Source: an uncultured Muribaculaceae bacterium (lineage in GTDB: Bacteria; Bacteroidota; Bacteroidia; Bacteroidales; Muribaculaceae). Taken from it: 64,000 nucleotides of DNA. Below are positions 26,889 to 37,249 of this stretch, piece by piece. The first letter of the stretch is position 1. Each line of letters begins with the position of its first letter. The stretch spans positions 49,730 through 113,729 of the forward strand of contig CALUIB010000009.1 in assembly GCA_944320595.1 (NCBI GenBank), written 5' to 3'. The notes under the pieces are model-generated. The model saw only the letters and a list, made by a program, of their open reading frames with translations, ran no database searches and was not told where the DNA came from. Position numbers and translations under genes: made by a program.

Positions 26889-27082
26889 GAGACTGCTTGA
26901 TTCCTTTTAAAAATATTTAACAATGCTCGTGCGGCTTGTAGATTTCGGCTGCACCGATATTGGTATCGCGTTTCAATCGCAAAGTGAGGCTGGAGAAATT
27001 AAGTAGTTATAAACATTGTTGAGAAAATTTATTATATTTGCAGAATAAAGGGTTTTGCCACTTGGCACCGTATGCATAGAAA
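26889..27082. promoter_or_regulatory. Leader with -7 box for the PP2C-like gene
   Basis: A 194-base gap with TATATTTG (TAnnTTTG) at 27033-27040 and TTG words at 27016-27021. It provides an independent promoter 43 bases upstream of the PP2C-like gene. No other feature is seen. Confidence 0.5.
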
Positions 27083-27946
27083 ATGATATTTAAGATTGCT
27101 ACACCATTATCGAATTGCGCCAATGCCGCAGGCACGGGTGTTCAGGGAGACTACGTTTATCCCATGCCTGGAGCGGCTGGCGTGGGTAGCCGTGTGTTCT
27201 TGGTGTGCGATGTTAAGGGGCAGCAGCAGACCGACGAGTTGGCTTGCCGTGGCGTGTATCATGCCGTGTGCGATGCCGTGAGCGCGGGTCACGATGCCTC
27301 GAAACCCTTTCAGGAAAGAACTTTCCATGATGCCCTGCACGTGGCGAGCGACGTGCTCGATTCCATAGATGGTGTGGGCGACGATGAGGCGAGGCGAGTG
27401 CGCAGGGGCGACGTGGCTCTTGCTTTTGCGGCGTTGCATCGTGGCGGTTGTTTCCTTGCCACCACTGGTTGTGCGCAGGTGATGCTCGTGAGGCCGGGGC
27501 ATGGGATAGTATATCGCTCGCGCAATGTGGACGAACGTGCCAGGCTTGGTGACGAACAGCAAATGCATCACATTGATGCAGTGTCGAGAAATATAACCGA
27601 TGTGCAGCCAGGCGATTACATATATCTTAGCAATGACAAGGGAGGTATAATGGCCGACGATGAGATAGTGGAACTGCTTGCCGATGGCACATTGGCCGAT
27701 GCCGAAAAACTTGAACGCTTGAGGCTTGCAACAGTGGAAGGCGACACGCGCCGCGAATACTTGATACATATCACCGATGTTCAGGCCGATGCCGAGTCGA
27801 TGGTTCCTGTGCCGGAAAGCCGTTTCAAGGTGGGCAAGGTGGTACGCGGCCCGCTTGTGGTGGCTGTGGTCACGGCACTGCTTGCGTTGTGGTTCATGGT
27901 GGTGTTTGCCATATCGTCGTATATAATCGACCGTTTCGACCTGTAA
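27083..27946 (+). CDS. PP2C-like membrane-anchored protein, probably catalytically degenerate
   Basis: 287 residues. Residues about 1-230 follow the PP2C/SpoIIE phosphatase order: VFLVCDVKGQQQTDELA corresponds to VFLVCDGxGG, GDVALAFAALHRGGCFLATTGCAQVMLVR to the central beta sheet with the VGDSR site, and DYIYLSNDKGGIMADDEIVELL to the SDGL site. One acidic metal ligand is kept, but VGDSR has become TGCAQ, SDG has become SND, and the final DNxT has become REYL. I therefore predict a pseudophosphatase or a protein with altered metal use. A C-terminal membrane segment lies at about 256-280, so the domain faces the cytoplasm. It has its own promoter; the partner is unknown. A hairpin terminator follows at 27968. 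Confidence 0.7.
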   Translation: MIFKIATPLSNCANAAGTGVQGDYVYPMPGAAGVGSRVFLVCDVKGQQQTDELACRGVYHAVCDAVSAGHDASKPFQERTFHDALHVASDVLDSIDGVGDDEARRVRRGDVALAFAALHRGGCFLATTGCAQVMLVRPGHGIVYRSRNVDERARLGDEQQMHHIDAVSRNITDVQPGDYIYLSNDKGGIMADDEIVELLADGTLADAEKLERLRLATVEGDTRREYLIHITDVQADAESMVPVPESRFKVGKVVRGPLVVAVVTALLALWFMVVFAISSYIIDRFDL

Positions 27947-27967
27947 CTAATTAAAGGGAAAAAAGCA

Positions 27968-27996
27968 GCGGGAACTTGCACCACGCAGATTCCCGC
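27968..27996 (+). terminator. Hairpin after PP2C-like gene
   Basis: GCGGGAA (27968-27974) and TTCCCGC (27990-27996) form a seven-base stem with a 15-base loop. The stretch 27997-28101 to the GH92 gene end has nothing recognisable. Confidence 0.45.
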
Positions 27997-28101
27997 CTAC
28001 TGTGAAACACCTAAAAAACTAAACTAAGAATTACAAACCTAAAAACAATTTCATGAACAAACCTTATAAAGTGTATATCTTTTTTTATTCTTCTTGAAAA
28101 T

Positions 28102-30321
28102 CTATTCTTTAGGGTTGGCGGTTAGCCATATTTGCAGGGTGCCGCCATCGGCTATTGCCTTGTGCGGAAGGCGGTAGTCGGTTATCTCCTTGCCGTTGAG
28201 CATGACTTTATCCACGTATATGGCATCCTTGTCGCCATCCTTGTTGACTGTTATCTCAAATTCGCGCCCGTTGCCCACGCATATTGTTGCATGGTCGATG
28301 ACAGGCGAGCCTATTATGTATTCGCCCGATGCAGGGTTCACTGGGTAAAAACCGAGTGCGCTGAAGATGTACCACGCCGACATTTCTCCGCAGTCGTCGT
28401 TGCCTGCGTAGCCCGACGATGTGGTGTTGTACAGCTCGTGCATGATGCGGTTTACGAGGCGTTGCGTTTTGTACGGCTGTCCAGCAAGCGCGTAGAGGTA
28501 TGCCACATGGTGGCTCGGCTCGTTGCCATGGGCATACAGCCCGATAAATCCCGATGCATTGTCGTTTTTCTCGCCGCTCGTGGTGGTGGAAGTGAAAAAC
28601 TCATCGAGTTTGCGGCAGAAAGCCTCATTGCCTCCAGTGAGCGTTATCAGCCCTTCCACATCGTGAGGCACATACCAGTAGTATTGCCATGCGTTGCATT
28701 CGGTGAACGGGTATCCGCCGTTGGCACCGTATTTGTAAGGGTCGAACGGTTCAATCCATTCGCCACGGCTGTTGCGTGAGCGGAAGAATCCTGTGCCGTC
28801 GGTATCGTGCAGGTTGCGGTAATATTGTGCGCGAGTGTCGAACCGGGCCATGTCATCGCCGTAGCCCATGGCCTCGGCAAGCCGTGCCGCGCACCAGTCG
28901 TCGTAACTCTGTTCAAGCGTTATCGACACCGATTGCGATTGCAAGTCCTCGGGCATGTAGCCGTATGTTTCCCACACGTCGAATGGCGAATTGAGGTGTG
29001 GCGTGGTGAGGCTTGCCCTGACGGCCTCGTAAGCGTGTTGGCGGTCAATTCCCGGTATCTCCTTCAATATTGCATCGGCAATCACAGGCACGGCATGGTT
29101 GCCTATCATGCAGTAGTTGTCTTGCCCCCACAGCTGCCACACGGGCAGGTAGCCATAGTAGTCGTATTGCCGCACCATGCTTGCCACAAAGTGGGCGGTG
29201 AGTTCTGGTTCGATTATGGTGTAGAGTGGGTGTGCTGCGCGGAACGTATCCCACAACGAGAATGTGGAATAGTGTTCATCGCCCTCGGCCAGCTGCCTTG
29301 TGGCGTAGTCGGCAGCCAAGTATTGTCCGTTGCAGTCCGACATAAGGTTGGGCTGTATCATTGTGTGGTACAGGGCCGTGTAGAATATTTCCTTTTCGTG
29401 TTCCGGTGCCTTGATTGTGATTTTGCTCAGTTGGCTGTTCCATGCCTCGTATGCCTCCTCTTTCAATTGGTCGAAACTTTTCCCGGCAGCTTCTGCCTGC
29501 ATATTCAGCCTTGCGTTTTCAATCGACACAGGCGAGATGGCCACCCTGCATTCCACCACCGGTTTGTGCCCGAAACTGAAAACGGCTTTCAGCGCGGTGC
29601 CGTTGGCTACGGGTGAATTGTGGGTTACGGTACCGCCATTGTCGATGCTCCACCCGTCGATGGGGCATGAAAATTCCATGTGGAAGTATATTTTGCGCAG
29701 CCTTGCCCAGCCGGTGATTATGCGGTAGCCTTCAATTGCATTGGGTGCCACCACACGTATTTGCGAGGCTATTATTTTGCGTCCCCAGCTGTTTTTGTTT
29801 GCCGAGTGGTCGAGGTCGAGCCTTATCGACGATGGCATGGTGCAGGTGTCGCCAAATGTGTATCGGTGCAGACCTGTGCGCCGTGTGGCGGTGAGTTCGG
29901 CATTGATGTTCTCGTCTTCAAGCATCACTTGGTAATACCCGGAGCATGCGCTTTCATTGTCATGTGAAAAGCGTGAGCTGTTACGTTTGCTGTCTTTTAC
30001 GGGTAACATTAGTATGTCGATGAAATCTGATGCTCCTGTTCCACTTAGCCGCGTGTGCGAGAACCCGTATATTGTGCTGTCGTTGTAGTCATATCCGGCG
30101 GCGCAATCCCAGTCGGGCACATCGCGAGTGTCGGGCGACAGTTGCACCATTCCGAAAGGCATGGTGACACCCGGGTAGTTGTTGCCGCTTAGTCCTCCCT
30201 CGATGGCACCTGTGCCTATGAACGGGTTGACGTAGCGGGCAACATCGGCGGCTGCCGGCAGCTGCAGAGCCGCAGCTGCCAACAGAGCCGTGAGCCATAT
30301 ATGTCGCTTTCTCGTTGCCAT
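28102..30321 (-). CDS. GH92 exo-alpha-mannosidase
   Basis: 739 residues with a signal peptide ending near AAA-D. GH92 enzymes are calcium-dependent inverting exo-alpha-mannosidases that remove mannose from glycoproteins and mannans. Family marks are all present: YVNPFIGTGA, GVTMPFGMVQLSPDT, YGFSHTRLSGTGASDFID, FTECNAWQYYWYVPHD with the general acid Glu541, and GNDDCGEMSAWYIFSALGF with the paired Asp642/Asp643 that act as base. Length is normal. No lipobox is seen, so a periplasmic site is expected. Its start lies one base from the end of the GH95 gene, and together they form a minus-strand operon divergent from the hybrid regulator. Linkage specificity cannot be read from sequence. Confidence 0.95.
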   Translation of the reverse strand: MATRKRHIWLTALLAAAALQLPAAADVARYVNPFIGTGAIEGGLSGNNYPGVTMPFGMVQLSPDTRDVPDWDCAAGYDYNDSTIYGFSHTRLSGTGASDFIDILMLPVKDSKRNSSRFSHDNESACSGYYQVMLEDENINAELTATRRTGLHRYTFGDTCTMPSSIRLDLDHSANKNSWGRKIIASQIRVVAPNAIEGYRIITGWARLRKIYFHMEFSCPIDGWSIDNGGTVTHNSPVANGTALKAVFSFGHKPVVECRVAISPVSIENARLNMQAEAAGKSFDQLKEEAYEAWNSQLSKITIKAPEHEKEIFYTALYHTMIQPNLMSDCNGQYLAADYATRQLAEGDEHYSTFSLWDTFRAAHPLYTIIEPELTAHFVASMVRQYDYYGYLPVWQLWGQDNYCMIGNHAVPVIADAILKEIPGIDRQHAYEAVRASLTTPHLNSPFDVWETYGYMPEDLQSQSVSITLEQSYDDWCAARLAEAMGYGDDMARFDTRAQYYRNLHDTDGTGFFRSRNSRGEWIEPFDPYKYGANGGYPFTECNAWQYYWYVPHDVEGLITLTGGNEAFCRKLDEFFTSTTTSGEKNDNASGFIGLYAHGNEPSHHVAYLYALAGQPYKTQRLVNRIMHELYNTTSSGYAGNDDCGEMSAWYIFSALGFYPVNPASGEYIIGSPVIDHATICVGNGREFEITVNKDGDKDAIYVDKVMLNGKEITDYRLPHKAIADGGTLQIWLTANPKE

Positions 30322-30322
30322 A

Positions 30323-32713
30323 TTATTTAAGCACTATTTTGTCACCTTTTTTCAATTCTGCGGTGAAGAAACCATCCTTGGCACTGGCCTTTTGGTCGAT
30401 GCCGTTCACATTCACGTGCTTTATTCCTTTTGGCAGCTTTATTGTGAAAGAGCCGTCGGCTGTCGCAGTGAGCGATGCACTTGTGATTTTGCCCTTCTTC
30501 CACGCTGCCGACACTTCGGCACCGCCTTTTACGCACAGCCCGTTGAAACTGCCTTCGTTCCATTCCCGTGGCATACATGGCAGGAATTCCACGTACCCTT
30601 CGTGACACTGTACAAGCATTTCGGCTATGCCTGCCGCGCCCGCCATATTCCCGTCGATGGCAAAAATGTCGTATGGCGCACCTGCGATACCTTCGGGCGA
30701 AATAGTGAACAAGTTCTCGCGGCTAAGTTTGCCAAGCAGTGTGTTGACGCTGTTTACGGCCTTGTCGGTTTGTTTCAGGCGGGCATAGTAGCAAATCATG
30801 TTGGCGCGACTCCATTCCACATCTTCCCAGCCTTCGGCATTCAGCCTACGTTCTATTGTTACATTGGCAGCATCGGCCAGTTCGGGAGTCTTGTCGAGCG
30901 TGATTTGAGCATACGGGTACAATGATAACAAGTGTGTGGTGTGGCGATGGTTGGGTTGCGTTTCATCGAAGTCTTCATACCATTCCATTACACCGCCATA
31001 TTTTTTGCTTATCCTGATTGGAGGCAGTTTTGCAACCACGGCACGCAAAGAGTCGGCAAAAGGCTTGTCGATGTTAAGCAATTCCGATGAACGGATGCAG
31101 GCGTTCATGACTTCGTAGGCAAAAATGCGGTCGCAGGTCGGCATCATTGATGCGCACAGGTTTTGGCCATTCCATCCAAATGAGTTTTCGGGTGAAATGC
31201 TTGGGCCGGTTACCATGTAGCCGGTTTTGGGGTCTTCTACCATGTAGTCGAGCAGGAATTGCGCATTCCCCTTGAGCAATGGATAGGCGACTTCGGTCAG
31301 GAACTTGCGGTCGTGAGTGTATTCATATTGAGTCCACAGGTGAGTGGCGAGCCAGCTACCGGCAGTGGGGTGCAGCCCCCACCATATAGCCCCAGACAGT
31401 GCCGAGAAACCCCACACGTTGGCCGTGGTGTGGGCTGTCCAGCCACGGCAGCCATATACTTTTTGTGCTGTTTCCTCGCCATAGTATGCAAGGTCGCTGA
31501 TATAATTGAACAGTGGGATATTGCATTCGGCAAGGTTGCCCACGTTGGCAACCCAGTAGTTTTGCTGGGTGTTGATGTCGAGGTGGTAGTCGTTGGTCCA
31601 TCCCATATTGCAGGCAAGGTTGTCGTTGAAAAATCCTTGCAGGGCTATGGGCAGCGGCGAGTTCTCCCGTGATGAAGCTATCGTCAGGTAGCGTCCAAAC
31701 TGGAAGAACAGTTCGTGCAGCCCGGCATCGGTTCCGCCATCTTCCACGGTCTGGCGGCGAACGTCGGTGGGCATGCTGCTATTGTCCTTGCCCAGCGTGA
31801 GTGACACGCGCGAGAACAGAGGCGCATAGTCGGCAATGTGTTCACGTTTCAATTCTTCAAAATTGGTGCTTAGTGCATTGTTTACAGTTTTGCTACACAG
31901 TGGTTTATAGTATTCGTTTTTATAGTCGGTTCTAACATCGGCGACAATCTTTACAGCATCGGCGTTGGCAACTATTATAGAACTGTCGGTTGCCGTGATG
32001 CGCCCGTTGTCGGCATCTATGGCAATGCGCCCTATGAAGCACACGCCGCGTTCCGCCTCATTGTTGTGCAACGAGGCACGGCCTTCAAAAATCAATTGGC
32101 CGCCCTGGCTCCTGATTTCGGCCTTGCGCAGCAAGTCGAGTGTCATCTCGAATGATATTGCCCCCTTGCGGCTTGCGGTGAAATTCATGGCAAGCACGTC
32201 ATCGGGATTAGATGCTATGTATTCGCGGCAATATTCGGTATCACCCACTTTATATGTGACGTTGCTTACAGCATTAGTCAAATCGAGTTGCCGACGGTAG
32301 CTGCTTGTTTCACCTTGAGGGTATGAGAACCGTAGTTTCATGTCTCCTATGGGGAGGTGAGAGCCAAATGAACTCGTGCGCCCAGTGAGGCTGTCGTTTG
32401 CTATACGGTTAACCTCGTCGATACGTCCGTCGAGTGCCATCTGTTGCAGGCGACGCATACGCTCCTTGCCAAACGGGCGGTCTTGAGTGGGGTTGTATCC
32501 TCCCGACCACATACTTGATTCGTTGAGTGCTATGGTTTCTTCTTCCACGCCTCCGTATATCATGGCTCCAAGTCGGCCATTGCCTATGGGCAGGGCTTTC
32601 ATCCAGTCGTCGGCAGGCTGTTGGTACCACATCATTGTGTCGTCGGCCCATGCGCTTGTGCAGGTTGCCCATGCAACGCAACACCCGATTACAAGTTTCG
32701 TATATATCTTCAT
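30323..32713 (-). CDS. GH95 alpha-L-fucosidase or alpha-L-galactosidase
   Basis: 796 residues, signal peptide ending near AWA-D. The N-terminal domain opens with MWYQQPADDWMKALPIGNGR and LNESSMWSGG, both GH95 marks. The (alpha/alpha)6 barrel has DINTQQNYWVANVGNLAEC (the paired Asn site that activates the water), GPSISPENSFGW (the acid Glu) and HRHTTHLLSLYP. GH95 enzymes are inverting and cleave alpha-1,2-linked L-fucose or related L-galactose. The usual GWS near the base Asp region is EWS here. It is the first gene of the GH95-GH92 operon with a candidate -7 box at 32743-32750. Export to the periplasm is predicted. Confidence 0.93.
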   Translation of the reverse strand: MKIYTKLVIGCCVAWATCTSAWADDTMMWYQQPADDWMKALPIGNGRLGAMIYGGVEEETIALNESSMWSGGYNPTQDRPFGKERMRRLQQMALDGRIDEVNRIANDSLTGRTSSFGSHLPIGDMKLRFSYPQGETSSYRRQLDLTNAVSNVTYKVGDTEYCREYIASNPDDVLAMNFTASRKGAISFEMTLDLLRKAEIRSQGGQLIFEGRASLHNNEAERGVCFIGRIAIDADNGRITATDSSIIVANADAVKIVADVRTDYKNEYYKPLCSKTVNNALSTNFEELKREHIADYAPLFSRVSLTLGKDNSSMPTDVRRQTVEDGGTDAGLHELFFQFGRYLTIASSRENSPLPIALQGFFNDNLACNMGWTNDYHLDINTQQNYWVANVGNLAECNIPLFNYISDLAYYGEETAQKVYGCRGWTAHTTANVWGFSALSGAIWWGLHPTAGSWLATHLWTQYEYTHDRKFLTEVAYPLLKGNAQFLLDYMVEDPKTGYMVTGPSISPENSFGWNGQNLCASMMPTCDRIFAYEVMNACIRSSELLNIDKPFADSLRAVVAKLPPIRISKKYGGVMEWYEDFDETQPNHRHTTHLLSLYPYAQITLDKTPELADAANVTIERRLNAEGWEDVEWSRANMICYYARLKQTDKAVNSVNTLLGKLSRENLFTISPEGIAGAPYDIFAIDGNMAGAAGIAEMLVQCHEGYVEFLPCMPREWNEGSFNGLCVKGGAEVSAAWKKGKITSASLTATADGSFTIKLPKGIKHVNVNGIDQKASAKDGFFTAELKKGDKIVLK

Positions 32714-33160
32714 AGTAAAAAATGTGTATTAGTTTCTGTTAGCAAAATTAGGCCGATTATATATGTAATAGTTAGAAATATTTCATCTGAATATACCGTA
32801 ATTCAGCCAATTATGTGCAGTTGGCGAATTTGTGTCAATATTTGGCGCATTTGTTGTGTGACGGCTGTTGTGTGACGTTATGGCGAGTCACTTTGTGCGG
32901 ATAAAGGGAACAAATTTTTATTTCTTTTGGGTTAATTATATTTAACATTAGGTGGTAAATATCTGTAAATTAATAAATTGCTCCCCACATTTTAACTACT
33001 ATTAACATAGTCTTGTGCTTTTGGCTGATGTGGTGGAAATTTCCTGCTTGGTGGCGTTGGATATTTTGTGTTAATTTGTGAAGATTATGAATGTGCTTGG
33101 TGATTGCTGACAATCGCCATTCGGCATATCTTTTGAAAGTCTTTTACCCAAAATTACATC
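32714..33160. promoter_or_regulatory. Divergent control region between GH95-GH92 operon and HTCS gene
   Basis: 447 bases, AT-rich, no gene recognised. A minus-strand -7 box TAATTTTG lies at 32743-32750 (forward strand CAAAATTA) for the GH95 gene. For the HTCS gene only a weak TATCTTTT is seen about 30 bases upstream of its start. HTCS proteins often bind such intergenic DNA to activate both sides, so operator sites are likely here, but I cannot point to a repeat with confidence. Confidence 0.5.
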
Positions 33161-36100
33161 ATGAATAATATAAAATTTGCGCTGCTGTTGCCATTCGTGC
33201 TATGCTTGTCGCTTGTGTGTGCCAAGTCGCGGGCTGCCGAGGTGAGTTACTCGTTTATGAATATAGGCAGTGAAAGCGGGTTGTCGCAAAGCAATGTGAA
33301 AGCCATATTGCAAGATAGTTATGGCTTTATGTGGTTTGGCACGAAGAACGGGCTTAACCGATACGACGGCAGCCGCATTGTGGCAATAGATTGCAACGAT
33401 TGCAAGAAACGGCGCAGCAACCATAACATTTCGGCACTATTTGAAGATGATGACCGCCGTCTGTGGGTAGGTACCGATGAAGGGGTGTATATATATGATA
33501 TAAAGCACGACGAATTTACCTTTATAGACAACCATGCTCCCGATGGAGCGATGATGGAGAACTGGGTGGCCTGCATCGACCGCGACCAATCGGGCAATAT
33601 CTGGATTGTGGTTCCCGACAAGGGGATTTTCCGCTGGGTGGAGGATGGCTTGTTCCATTACACACTGCCAGTGCACGACCAGCCAAGCGACTTGTGCGTG
33701 ACCCATGATGGTAGCGTGTGGGTTTGCGGTTGGAACATGGGGTTGATGAAGTATGACCCTGCGGCCGACAAGTTTGTGCAGGTGCGCCGAGACAAGAACG
33801 GGCGTTCATTGCTTGGTATAGAGACCAATACCATCAGTGCCGACGGTGACTGCCTTGTGTTGGCGGTGCAAAGCGGTGGGCTGAAGAAATATGATTTCGT
33901 GAAAAATGAGTTCACCGATATTGACGTACCCGAATTGCACAACACATACGTGCGTAATGCCGAGGTATTCGACGGTGAAATATGGGTGGGAACACACAAT
34001 GGCTTGTATGTGGTGAACGAAACGACCGGCGATGTGGTGCATTCGAAATCGAGCATGACAGAACCTAACAGCCTGTCGGACAATATTATTTATACCATTT
34101 ATCGTGACCGTGAGGGCGGTACCTGGTTAGGCACCATGTTTGGCGGCGTTGATTATTATGCCCGGCGCAACCTTAATTTTAGGAAATTCTTGCCTCGTAG
34201 AGGGCAAAACTCGCTGTCGAGCCGCAGGATAAGGGAACTTGCCACTGCTGGCGATTGCATATATGTGGGGACTGAAGATGCCGGTGTGAATATATTTGAC
34301 ATCAATACGTTCAATGCGGCACAGGTGGCTTGCCCGACACAAATGAAAGAACCTGTCACGCTTGCCATTTATTCGTATGGCGGCAATGCGTATTGCAGTT
34401 ATTTCAAAGGTGGCTTGCAGGTAATAGACAATCAAGGGCACGAAAAGTTTTATCCAAATTCGCAATTGGGCATAGAAAACAGCATATATGCCATAATGAT
34501 TGACAGTAAAGGCCGGATGTGGGTAGGCGGCGATGCCGGGCTTTATTGTTCACAGCAGGCGGGCTCACTTGATTTTAAAGAGGTGGAAAACTTTGCCGAT
34601 GTGTGGATATGGGATATTATAGAAACAGCCGGCGACGAGTTGTGGCTTGCCACAATGGGTTACGGGGTGGTAAAATATAATGTGTCAACCGGGCGAGTGA
34701 AGTTCTACACCAATGACCCTGCCGACGAACAATCGCTCAGCTCGAATTCCGTCAGTTCGATTATGTGCGACTCGGCTGGTAACTTGTGGTTTTCGACCGA
34801 CCGTGGCGGTATATGCCGCTATAATGCCGAGAGTGACGATTTTTCGCGTTTTTCGATAGCCGACGGTTTCCCCGACGACGTGGCGTATAAAATACTGGAA
34901 GACGATAACGGGTACTTGTGGTTTGGCACCAATAGGGGATTGGTGAAATTCAATCCAAAGGATGGTGCAGTGCGCACATATACCACCAAGGAAGGGCTGT
35001 GCAGCAACCAGTTCAACTACAAGTCGGCTGTGAAAGGCAGTGACGGGCGATTTTACTTCGGCACGATAGGGGGATTGGTGTCGTTTGACCCCAAGGCCGA
35101 CATAGAAATGCAACCCGAGGCTCCGATATACTTCACGCGGCTGTCGATAGCCAACGAGGAAGTCACCGAACGCACACCCGGCTCGCCGCTGAAAGTGAGC
35201 ATACTTGAAACCGACAAAATCACGTTGCCGCACGACAAAGCCAGCATAAGCCTCGACGTGGCAGTGCTTTCCTACTCGTCATCAATTGCCAAGGACTATT
35301 ATTACAGGCTTGAACCGGTTGACAAGCAATGGATAAAAACAAGTCAGGCGGGCATACAGTATGCCAACTTGTCGCCCGGCGAGTATGTGCTGCACGTGAG
35401 TGCCGACCCGAATGCCGGTGTGGCATCGCGTTCGCTGTCGATAACTGTATCGCCGCCATGGTGGCAATCGACCGTAGCCATAGTAGGTTGGTTAGTGCTT
35501 GTTGTGTGTATCTTCACAGTGTGGTTTGTGTGGTATAGGCACCATAAAAACAAGCAGCTTGCCGAGCGGCAAAAACTCTTCGAGATAGAGAAGGAGAAGG
35601 AGCTGTATGAAAGCAAGGTGGACTTCTTTACCGAGATTGCCCATGAAATACGCACACCGTTGACGCTAATCAACGGGCCGCTTGAAATAATCAAGGAAGA
35701 GGGCGAGGAGAAAGGCCCACATCTTGCCAAGAACCTGCAAGTGATTGAGCAGAATACACGGCGGTTGCTCGACTTGGCAACGCAGTTGCTCGATTTCCAG
35801 AAGATAGGGGCAAATCGGCTGAAATTGAAATATGAGACTGTGGACGTGGCGCAGCTGTTGCGAGAGACCGTTGCACGGTTTGAACCCACATTCTCGCACG
35901 ATGGCAAGGTATTGCGCATAACTCATTGCGATGAACGCCTCATGGCTTGCATCGACAAGGAGGCTGTGACGAAGATATTCAGCAACTTGCTGACCAATGC
36001 ATTGAAGTATGGCCGCCAGTCGATTGATGTGGAATTATCGCAAGTGGGCGATGACATGGTGGCAAAGGTGACAAGCGACGGTGACAAGATTCCTGCCGCC

Positions 36101-37216
36101 CGTGCCGAGCAGATATTCGAGCCGTTTTACCAGCTTGACAACCGAACTCGTGAAAAGCGCGGTGTGGGGATTGGGCTGTCGTTATCGCGTTCGCTGGCCA
36201 TGGCTCACAAGGGTTCGCTTGTACTTGACAAGGCTGCTGCCGACGGGGTTAACACGTTCATGCTAACCATACCGCTTAATATGGGCGGTGAAGATGGCGA
36301 GGTGGAAGTGGATTCACAATTGGCAACTCCGACGAGAAACAACGATAACAACCTGCTTGCCAGTCGTGACGAGGGCGATGATGGCATCAACGACGAGGAG
36401 GCTGTGGCCGGCTGCCGCATCTTGGTGGTGGAAGATGAGGCCGACCTGCTCGACTTTATATGCGAACGTCTTTCGCAGACTTTTGAGGTGGAACGTGCCA
36501 CTAACGGCAAGGAGGCACTCGAAGTGTTGCAGCATGGCAACATCGACTTGATACTGAGCGACGTGATGATGCCGGTGATGAATGGCATAGAAATGTGCAA
36601 GAGCATCAAGACCGACCTTAACCTGTGCCACATCCCGGTGATATTCCTCACGGCCAAGAACGACATCAATAGCAAGATTGCCGGGCTGAAGGCCGGTGCC
36701 GAGGCGTATATCGAAAAGCCGTTCTCGTTTGACTACTTGAAGTCGCAAGTGGTGTCGTTGCTTGGCAACCGCCGCAAGGAGCGCGAGGCATTCTCGAAAC
36801 GGCCTTTCTTCCCCATGAAAAATGTGCAAATGAGCAAGGAAGATGAGACTTTCATGGAGAAGGCAGTGAAAGTGATTAACGATAACATAACCGATGAGCA
36901 GTTCAATGTGGAACGCCTTGCCGAGGAATTGTGCATGAGCCGCAGCAGCCTGTTGCGCAAGATAAAGAGCGTGTTCAACCTGCCGCCGCTCGACTTCATA
37001 CGCCTGATAAAATTGAAAAAAGCCGCCGAACTCATTCAGGAGGGCAATTACAAGGTGGGCGAGGTGTGCTTCATGGTAGGCTTTAGCTCGCACAGCTACT
37101 TCAGCAAGTTGTTCAACAAGCAGTTTGGCATGACACCCAAGGATTTCGAGAAACAGGTGCAAGCCCGCCGTGAACAGTCGCGCGGCAAGCAAGCCGACGG
37201 CCTGCCCGGCGAATAA
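33161..37216 (+). CDS. Hybrid two-component system sensor/response regulator (HTCS)
   Basis: 1351 residues. After a signal peptide (ends near SRA-A) the periplasmic sensor has two seven-bladed propellers made of Reg_prop repeats (e.g. GLSQSNVKAILQDSYGFMWF, SLSDNIIYTIYRDREGGTWL) and a Y_Y_Y domain to about 765. One membrane segment is at about 768-790. Then come a HisKA domain with phospho-acceptor His828 (EIAHEIRTPL), an HATPase (GVGIGLSLSRSLAMAH), a receiver domain with Asp1134 (LILSDVMMPVMNG) and acidic pocket 1091-1092, and an AraC-type DNA-binding domain (about 1240-1340; VGEVCFMVGFSSHSYFSKLF). HTCS proteins sense oligosaccharides released in the periplasm and switch on the local PUL. It lies between the minus-strand GH95-GH92 pair and the plus-strand enzymes and probably controls both. 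Confidence 0.97.
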   Translation: MNNIKFALLLPFVLCLSLVCAKSRAAEVSYSFMNIGSESGLSQSNVKAILQDSYGFMWFGTKNGLNRYDGSRIVAIDCNDCKKRRSNHNISALFEDDDRRLWVGTDEGVYIYDIKHDEFTFIDNHAPDGAMMENWVACIDRDQSGNIWIVVPDKGIFRWVEDGLFHYTLPVHDQPSDLCVTHDGSVWVCGWNMGLMKYDPAADKFVQVRRDKNGRSLLGIETNTISADGDCLVLAVQSGGLKKYDFVKNEFTDIDVPELHNTYVRNAEVFDGEIWVGTHNGLYVVNETTGDVVHSKSSMTEPNSLSDNIIYTIYRDREGGTWLGTMFGGVDYYARRNLNFRKFLPRRGQNSLSSRRIRELATAGDCIYVGTEDAGVNIFDINTFNAAQVACPTQMKEPVTLAIYSYGGNAYCSYFKGGLQVIDNQGHEKFYPNSQLGIENSIYAIMIDSKGRMWVGGDAGLYCSQQAGSLDFKEVENFADVWIWDIIETAGDELWLATMGYGVVKYNVSTGRVKFYTNDPADEQSLSSNSVSSIMCDSAGNLWFSTDRGGICRYNAESDDFSRFSIADGFPDDVAYKILEDDNGYLWFGTNRGLVKFNPKDGAVRTYTTKEGLCSNQFNYKSAVKGSDGRFYFGTIGGLVSFDPKADIEMQPEAPIYFTRLSIANEEVTERTPGSPLKVSILETDKITLPHDKASISLDVAVLSYSSSIAKDYYYRLEPVDKQWIKTSQAGIQYANLSPGEYVLHVSADPNAGVASRSLSITVSPPWWQSTVAIVGWLVLVVCIFTVWFVWYRHHKNKQLAERQKLFEIEKEKELYESKVDFFTEIAHEIRTPLTLINGPLEIIKEEGEEKGPHLAKNLQVIEQNTRRLLDLATQLLDFQKIGANRLKLKYETVDVAQLLRETVARFEPTFSHDGKVLRITHCDERLMACIDKEAVTKIFSNLLTNALKYGRQSIDVELSQVGDDMVAKVTSDGDKIPAARAEQIFEPFYQLDNRTREKRGVGIGLSLSRSLAMAHKGSLVLDKAAADGVNTFMLTIPLNMGGEDGEVEVDSQLATPTRNNDNNLLASRDEGDDGINDEEAVAGCRILVVEDEADLLDFICERLSQTFEVERATNGKEALEVLQHGNIDLILSDVMMPVMNGIEMCKSIKTDLNLCHIPVIFLTAKNDINSKIAGLKAGAEAYIEKPFSFDYLKSQVVSLLGNRRKEREAFSKRPFFPMKNVQMSKEDETFMEKAVKVINDNITDEQFNVERLAEELCMSRSSLLRKIKSVFNLPPLDFIRLIKLKKAAELIQEGNYKVGEVCFMVGFSSHSYFSKLFNKQFGMTPKDFEKQVQARREQSRGKQADGLPGE

Positions 37217-37249
37217 CTATGGATGTTAAATTGAAAGTAAAGCATATAC

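Noticed and set aside
27083..27946. Active PP2C phosphatase
   Set aside because: Key metal-binding residues are replaced, so I describe it as PP2C-like and probably inactive.
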